Assembly (NCBI GenBank): GCA_012295225.1
Contig: WMKK01000011.1
Span: 96,860 to 160,859, forward strand
Direction: 5' to 3'
Source: Ostreococcus mediterraneus
Taxonomy: Eukaryota; Chlorophyta; Mamiellophyceae; Mamiellales; Bathycoccaceae
DNA: 64,000 nucleotides
How positions within the stretch are numbered: position 1 is the first letter of the stretch; every line of letters begins with the position of its first letter. The position numbers and the translations under genes are program-made. Under the pieces are notes generated by a model. It ran no database searches, had not been told where the DNA came from, and saw only the letters and a list, made by a program, of their open reading frames with translations. Of the stretch, positions 58,820 through 64,000 are shown piece after piece.

Positions 58820-59101
58820 CAGTGTTGTCGTGCGCGGTAGGTCAAAATGGGCGCGACGCGACGACGCGGGGCGCGCGAATGCCGTCAGCGATGTCGATCG
58901 CACTGAAAAATATCTTTTGATTTTCCCGCCAAAAATGACCCCGCGATCTCTGGTCATGATTGGTCGATTTCAAGATTTTGAGGGGGTGCTTTTTTTTGAA
59001 CTGTTTCAAACGCATGCAGAGCGTCGCGAGACGCGAGACGCGAGTCGCGGTCGCGGCGTCCGGGCGACGGACGCACAAATACGCGAAGGAAACCGCGAAG
59101 G

Positions 59102-59860
59102 ATGTCGTCCGTGCCGACGTTTAAGCTGTACACGCACACGCTGTGTCCGTACGCGCATCGCGCATCGCTGTGCGCGCTGGAGAAGATGACGATGGCTGAC
59201 GCGCCACTGTCGCCGTCGTCGTTCGAGGTGCACGTGGATTTGAGCGACAAGCCGCGCGAGTTTTTGAAAAAGTGTCCGCGCGGGCTCGTGCCCGCGCTTG
59301 AACTCGGCGATGGGCGCATCGTGACGGAAAGCGTGCGAATCATGCACGCGTTGGATGCGATGGACTTTGGCGTCGACGCGCCGTCGCTGGGCGGCGCGCG
59401 CGAGGACGTCGAGGCGTTTACGTCGTCGTGCGATGCGTACGGGGAGTTCGTGTCAGCTGGGTTGGAATTTGTTGGTGGTGGATGGGGATTGGTGCGCCGA
59501 ATGCCGCGACCGGCGACGGTGGCAAAGCTCGAGCGCGCTGTGCGGAATTTGGACGCGATGATTTCTCGAGCAAACGGCGCGTATTTATTCGGCGCCGAGT
59601 TGACGGTGGCGGATCTCGCCATTTATCCATTCGCCGAGCGCTTTCAGCTCGCCATGTGTGAATTTCAGGACGGCTACGAGCTCGGCGCGTCGCAGAGTGA
59701 CGGCGAAGCGAACCATTTCACGCGTTGGCTCGCCGAAATGCGTCGTCGCGACAGCGCGCGGGCGTTGCGCCCGGATGATGAAAAGTTACTCGCCTCGTGG
59801 CGTCGCACGGGACGATTAGATTACTTCGATTACGAAACTGCCAGTCGTGAACACCCGTAA
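59102..59860 (+). CDS. Glutathione S-transferase-like protein, Cys-type (lambda/omega/DHAR-like)
   Basis: 252 residues. The thioredoxin-fold N-terminus carries the Cys-type active site TLCPYAHRASLC near residue 15, then KCPRGLVPALELGDGRIVTES (the cis-Pro and the glutathione-binding Glu-Ser). The helical C-terminal domain includes LTVADLAIYPFAERF, with the N-capping Thr/Asp box. These traits favour lambda, omega or DHAR classes, which catalyse thiol transfer or deglutathionylation rather than classic conjugation. No targeting peptide is seen, so cytosolic. Confidence 0.8.
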   Translation: MSSVPTFKLYTHTLCPYAHRASLCALEKMTMADAPLSPSSFEVHVDLSDKPREFLKKCPRGLVPALELGDGRIVTESVRIMHALDAMDFGVDAPSLGGAREDVEAFTSSCDAYGEFVSAGLEFVGGGWGLVRRMPRPATVAKLERAVRNLDAMISRANGAYLFGAELTVADLAIYPFAERFQLAMCEFQDGYELGASQSDGEANHFTRWLAEMRRRDSARALRPDDEKLLASWRRTGRLDYFDYETASREHP

Positions 59861-59987
59861 ATGCCGCCTTTGCGATCGCGAGCGTAGATGTTAGCATTAG
59901 AAACGTGTAGCCGCGCGGAGCTCCGATGTGGATAAGCGCCTCTCTTTTGACTTATCCTCCCCACACACACCCGCACGCGTCTTCACC

Positions 59988-60865
59988 ATGTTCACCATGA
60001 CGTCCCGAACGCTTTCAAACACCGCACAGATGAAGTCTGCGCGCGCGCCGACGCGCCGTGCGTCGTCGCGCGCCGCCGTCGTGCGCGTTCGCGCCGCGCA
60101 AGCGTTGTGGCCGGATGAGGAATACATCGACTTTGTCGCGTCACAGTTCCCGGACGCCGGCGTGGCGACGGCGGAACAAGCGCGATGCTTGTACGATCGC
60201 GGGTTTGATATCTTGGATATTCGCTGTGCGGCTGAAATGTGCGTTCTCGCCGTCGTGCGGCGTTTGACTGGCGCGCCGACTTTTGTGTTTTCGCGTCGCT
60301 TTCTCTCGCGCGCGACTGACATTGGTGTGTGTCTCGTATGTTTCGCCCGCGCGCGTGCAGTGATGCGACAGAAAAAATGCCCAACCCGGGTGGCCAAGCC
60401 GGCTCCATCGGCGCGCGTCCTAACCAAGGTACGCGCACGAAGGTTGTCCCGCTGGTGAACGCGGCGCGACGCTACGACGCCGAAAAGGGCGAAAAAGTCT
60501 ACGTTGATTTCGTCATGAATGCCGATTTCGTCCAACAAGTGGCCAAGGTATTCCCGGATAAGGAGCAAAAGATCATGGTGGCGTGCTCGGACGGCCGTAA
60601 GCGCGCCCTCGTGGCTCTCGACGCGTTGGATGAAGCCGGATATGTAAATTTGGTCGCCATCAAGGGCGGCGCGAACGCGTTCAACCGCGACTGGGACTCC
60701 AAGATGCGCCGCAGAAACCTCGTCGGGGAATTCAAGCAAAACTACTTGCACACGGGAGATTCCCCGCAGCTCCACGGCACTGGGTCGCAGTTCCAGAAAG
60801 CCGACGCGCAAACGTACGGTTCCATTCTCGACGAAACCGCCTGGGAGACGTGCTTGCCGCAATAA
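59988..60865 (+). CDS. Rhodanese-domain plastid protein (two exons)
   Basis: Exon 1 runs 59988-60238 and exon 2 runs 60361-60865, joined in phase 2 across a 122-nt intron (donor GTGCGT, branch ACTGAC, acceptor GTGCAG). The product has 251 residues. An Arg/Ser/Ala leader of ~35 residues suggests plastid import. The rhodanese fold starts with CLYDRGFDILDIRCAAE, continues with VPLVNAARRYDAEKG and closes with the active loop IMVACSDGRKRALVALDAL, where the Cys is the persulfide-carrying residue of the CxxGxR motif. VAIKGGANAFNRDW completes the fold. It resembles plant chloroplast rhodaneses. Sulphur transfer or a redox role is inferred. Confidence 0.82.
60239..60360 (+). other. Intron of the rhodanese gene
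   Basis: 122 nt. Donor GTGCGT, branch-like ACTGAC 40 nt before the acceptor AG. A second AG lies 11 nt downstream but would break the frame. Confidence 0.75.
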
Positions 60866-61205
60866 TCCCAACACGCATTGATACACACACGCACACGCAC
60901 ACGATAGATACATATTGATAATAGTATGCCGTAGGTTTCATTCACACCATCCGCCGCGGCGCGCAGCGGAAGCGAACGGTATGCGTCATTCGGTCGGTCG
61001 GTCACACCTTGTGCTCTCGCGCGCGCGTCCGAGGCACGTCGCCACTCACGCGCACGCGCGAGACGTTCGGCTCGTCGCATCGATTCACGCGCGCGCACGC
61101 GAACGTGTCATCGACGCCAGCCTCGCATCCGCACCCGCGGCGAACGCGATCGCGAACGCGAGCACGAACGCCAGACCGAGGCGCGTTTGAATTTAAAAAC
61201 ATTCA
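60866..61205. other. Intergenic 0.34 kb between the rhodanese gene and CDT1
   Basis: The first ~60 bp are a CA-repeat-like and AT-rich 3' UTR. The rest is GC-rich with a short AT-rich segment just before the CDT1 start (61186-61205), probably the core promoter. Nothing else seen. Confidence 0.5.
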
Positions 61206-62495
61206 ATGGCTCTCACCGCGCGCGCGACGGAGCGGATCGTGACGCCGGATGATGTGCTCGCCGCAAACGCGGCGGCGCGATCGATGTCGCTCGGGCGTCG
61301 GGCGTCGCACGGCCAGGCGTCGAGCAGAGGCGCGGCGTTGGCGCGCGCGGCGTTGGGCGAGATGGATTCAAACGCCGCGGCGAATGGCGACGCGAATGGC
61401 GACGTTGTGCGCGCGGGTGTGAGTGCAGCGAAAGCGAACGACGCGAGTGGGCGCGTTGAAGGTTTGCGCAGCGATGATTCGGCGCCTATGGCGAAACGAG
61501 CGCGTGTGGATAAGGTGGCCGCGCCAGGCGACGGGTTGGCGCTGCCGCGGGATTTTCAAACGCTTCTCGACGTGTACGAGGCTGTGATCCTTGTCGGGCG
61601 GTTGTTGCGCGTGCGACAAGGTACGATGACGGCAGATGTGGTGTGTGCAAACGTGCAGCGCACGGTGAGCAAGAGGTGTACGCTCGATATGCTCAGACGT
61701 CTGGAAGCCGTGGCGCCGGGGACCATCGCGTTTCAAGCGCGGACGGCGTGCGCGGAGGATTTGCGACGCATTCACACCGAGATTGATTTCGAGGTCGAAC
61801 ACACAGTATCGGATGTGCGTCGCGTACTCCTTGAAATCGTGGCGCGCGCACACGACGGTGATGCGTACGTACAAGGCGAGTTGCCGAGCGCGTGGCGGGA
61901 CGATTTCGATTTGAACGCCGTAGCTCTCCCGGATCCAGTGCAGATCGCATTCATGGAGGACGACGAGCGCGATGGTCCAAAACTGGCCGCCGAGCACGCG
62001 ACGAATAAATTAGCGGCAGCCGCGGCCAGAGCTGAGGTGGCGAGTAGAGTCACCGATTCTGAAGTCGCTAGAGCTATTTCAGAAATGGGTGCAGACGCGG
62101 ACGGTTTATCCGAAAAGGCTGTCCGTGCAGCTTTGGAGCGCAAAGTCGCGTTAGATGAGTTTAACGACCCAAGTGCCGTCGCTGAACGTGCGCGTCGCAA
62201 GCTCTATGGTCGTTTGCCGTTCGTATTCGACGCCGTTCGATCGATCTTTTCTACGGCGCAGCGTCGTGTGATGGAATTCGACCAATTAATGGACACCCTG
62301 GTGCGCACGAACGCGCGTCAGTCCGTCGCAACGGATGAGCTTACCGACAGCGTGCGCATTCTTGCGCGCGTCTGCCCAGAATGGTGCGAAATCAGTCACG
62401 GACAGCACGCAGATGTCGAGCTTTTCCGCGTCGTCTCAAAAAATCCTGAAATCGCTCGGCAAGCGCGCGGTAAGCTCAACGCCATGCGCGAGTAG
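61206..62495 (+). CDS. CDT1: DNA replication licensing factor CDT1
   Basis: 429 residues. The geminin/MCM-type CDT1 domain starts near residue 112 with LPRDFQTLLDVYEAVILVGR, then TADVVCANVQRTVSKRCTLD and LRRLEAVAPGTIAFQ. The C-terminal winged-helix domain (LPFVFDAVRSIFSTAQRRVM near residue 340; LARVCPEWCEI; KNPEIARQARGKL) binds MCM2-7. The N-terminal ~110 residues are disordered and hold a D-box-like RAALGEMDSN at 47-56 and a basic AKRARVDK. I see no PIP box (Q-x-x-hydrophobic-x-x-aromatic pair). CDT1 loads MCM helicases at origins in G1 and is destroyed in S phase. The family call is by domain order and is firm. Confidence 0.9.
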   Translation: MALTARATERIVTPDDVLAANAAARSMSLGRRASHGQASSRGAALARAALGEMDSNAAANGDANGDVVRAGVSAAKANDASGRVEGLRSDDSAPMAKRARVDKVAAPGDGLALPRDFQTLLDVYEAVILVGRLLRVRQGTMTADVVCANVQRTVSKRCTLDMLRRLEAVAPGTIAFQARTACAEDLRRIHTEIDFEVEHTVSDVRRVLLEIVARAHDGDAYVQGELPSAWRDDFDLNAVALPDPVQIAFMEDDERDGPKLAAEHATNKLAAAAARAEVASRVTDSEVARAISEMGADADGLSEKAVRAALERKVALDEFNDPSAVAERARRKLYGRLPFVFDAVRSIFSTAQRRVMEFDQLMDTLVRTNARQSVATDELTDSVRILARVCPEWCEISHGQHADVELFRVVSKNPEIARQARGKLNAMRE

Positions 62496-62783
62496 ACCCA
62501 TCGTCATCGCATCTCGCCACGTCTAGATGGTTGTCAATTAGATTTTCTTGACACTCTTCGCGCGCGCGCATCGTTCACACATTGCGCACATCGAATCCAC
62601 GCGTACGACCACGCGGTTGCCGAAATTTCCCCAGGGCTTTGGCCAGCGCTCTCGCAACCCAGCGCCATTCCAACGCACGGCCTCGACCACCACGTCACCT
62701 CGTGACGTTCGAATCACGCGCGCGCGACGCACAAACGAGTTCGAATCATCCGCGACGCGTCGCACGGCGAAGAGTAATCAATC

Positions 62784-64000
62784 ATGGATCCGTTGCGTTT
62801 AATTCGCGATCACGTCGTCGATGGGCGCATCACGAGGTACGTCACGAATGCGAGCCGCGCGCGCCGCACCATTCGCGTGAATCTCGACCGAGGCGCGTGG
62901 TATGACACGTAGACTGACGTTACGGCGACCTGGCGCGCGAACACGCACACAGCTCGACGATGGATGGCTCGGAGATTCATTTTAAAGATGAGGAATTCGC
63001 GCTCGAACGCGCTCGAGCGACAAATTACAAGAGTAAAGTCGGTGGAAAGTACTTGAAGTGCGAACAGATTTGGTATTTTATCAAACACTATACGGAGAAT
63101 TCAGATGTGCCGCATACGGGGTATATGAAGGCGGCGATTGCGGCTGGTGTTGCGACGGTTTCGTTGCTCGATCGGGCGGACTTGATCGCCTATTTAACGG
63201 GCGCGATCGCGACGAGCGATAGAATAGATATCATGGCGCCGATGGACGTTGGGGCGGGTGAAACGGTAGGCAAGCGATCTCGTGAAGCCGAGGAGGAAGA
63301 CGCGGGGGTGTTGAAGGAACGCGTGTTGAGAGATAGAAACTCGGTGTTGAAGAGCGCGAAGGACTTTGAAAGCGTTTTAGATTTCTTCGCCGGACCAAAG
63401 GATAATAGACAAAAGCAGGAGGAGCAACAGCAGCAAGCGGCTGAATTGGCGGCGGGAATTAAGAACCCTAGATTCCGCGACGTGAAGGAGCAAGTGTTCT
63501 GGCGGGAACACGTCGGGAGCGACTTTGACGCCATGAATTTGGACACAAACGCGTCCTTCTTAACGGCGAGCAAACCCGTAGATGACACGCCGTTGCCCAT
63601 GGTGGCGTCTGCGGCCAGATCAGCCAAGCCGCTTACCGCACCGAGCACGGCGCCGAGCTCGCGCGGACACGGTTCGACGGCGTCGGCGAGCAAGCCAAAG
63701 AAGACGGGGAAACCGGGCGGCATGCCCATCATCCTCGTCCCGGCTGGTTTCAACTCCAAAGTTGTGCTCAACATGTTCAACGCCAAGGAATTCTTACAAG
63801 ATGGCAAGCTCGTCGCGTGGGACGCGGTGCAAAAGAGTGGGGCGAAAAAGTCGAGCTCGATTATCATCACGCGAACGTATGGGCGAGACCCGAGCCAAAA
63901 GGTGCGTTACGAAGTCACGGAAAAGTGCCCGCACAAGCGTTCTGAAGATTGGCAGCGCGTCGCCGCGGTCTTCGTGCTCGGTGCGAAGTGGCAATTCAAA
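62784..64000 (+). CDS. CDC73: CDC73/parafibromin, PAF1 complex subunit, partial at the window end (two exons seen)
   Basis: Exon 1 runs 62784-62836 and exon 2 runs from 62953 to beyond 64000, joined in phase 2 across a 116-nt intron. About 367 residues are visible and the frame is still open at the window edge. Exon 1 gives MDPLRLIRDHVVDGRIT, matching the plant CDC73 start MDPL-x-x-L-R-D. Exon 2 continues with KYLKCEQIWYFIKHYTENSD, LLDRADLIAYLTGAI, then disordered Lys/Ser sequence. The C-terminal Ras-like domain begins PIILVPAGFNSKVVLNMFNA and reaches DWQRVAAVFVLGAKWQFK. CDC73 works with RNA polymerase II in elongation and histone marking. Confidence 0.92.
62837..62952 (+). other. Intron of CDC73
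   Basis: 116 nt. Donor GTACGT, branch-like ACTGAC 34 nt before the acceptor CACAG. The short first exon (17 codons plus 2 nt) is supported by its plant-like start. Confidence 0.8.

Noticed and set aside
62538-62765. Minus-strand 75-codon frame with protein-like stretches (e.g. ERWPKPWGNFGNR) between CDT1 and CDC73
   Set aside because: It has no in-frame ATG near its start and a stop codon just upstream; no acceptor site with the usual branch motif precedes it. Composition alone is not enough, though it deserves a transcript check.

Overview
The window is nuclear DNA from a very compact green-algal genome. The best fit is a picoprasinophyte of the Mamiellales, Ostreococcus-like. The reasons are: about one gene per 1.8 kb on both strands; GC-rich coding sequence; intergenic gaps often of only 30-120 bp; few, short, GT-AG introns with a conserved ACTRAC branch motif; and many proteins with Arg/Ser/Ala-rich plastid or mitochondrial targeting leaders (TatC, glutamyl-tRNA reductase, AHAS small subunit, EGY protease, OEP80). 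The assignment is inferred from style and content, not from a database match.

Layout. 0.3-5.9 kb: UPF1/IGHMBP2-like helicase, an unrecognised Ser-rich protein, an mTERF-like organelle protein. 6.1-11.7 kb: MOT1/BTAF1 remodeller in two exons. 11.9-18.7 kb: HIP co-chaperone, an organelle TPR-like protein (two exons), two unrecognised proteins, and ATG13. 19.1-24.1 kb: TatC, RNase P subunit RPP30 (two exons), acetolactate synthase regulatory subunit, an amidohydrolase. 24.2-27.9 kb: a DZIP1-like coiled-coil protein and a TPR-SET protein. 27.9-29.5 kb: the only long gene-poor stretch, containing an AT-richer, palindrome-dense block. 29.5-36.3 kb: a trypsin-fold protease, a TruA-type pseudouridine synthase, two unrecognised proteins, ADAT1, and a small plastid protein. 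36.5-42.6 kb: BRCA2, a HugZ/HOZ-type split-barrel protein (two exons), CMC4, a DUF1824 protein. 42.6-50.1 kb: zinc-ribbon SDR, ALKBH8-like dioxygenase, OEP80, HemA (two exons). 50.6-60.9 kb: EGY protease, a plastid protein, an SLC35B-type transporter, APC2, a DUF3119 protein, a GST, a rhodanese (two exons). 61.2-64.0 kb: CDT1 and the first part of CDC73, which runs off the window.

The genes do not form an operon-like pathway. Three themes recur: plastid biogenesis and tetrapyrrole/heme metabolism (TatC, OEP80, EGY, HemA, HOZ-like); RNA maturation and tRNA modification (RPP30, TruA, ADAT1, ALKBH8); and DNA/cell-cycle control (BRCA2, APC2, CDT1, CDC73, MOT1). Seven introns were placed by matching donor, branch motif, acceptor, reading phase and protein homology. 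No tRNA, rRNA, CRISPR or intact transposon was seen.
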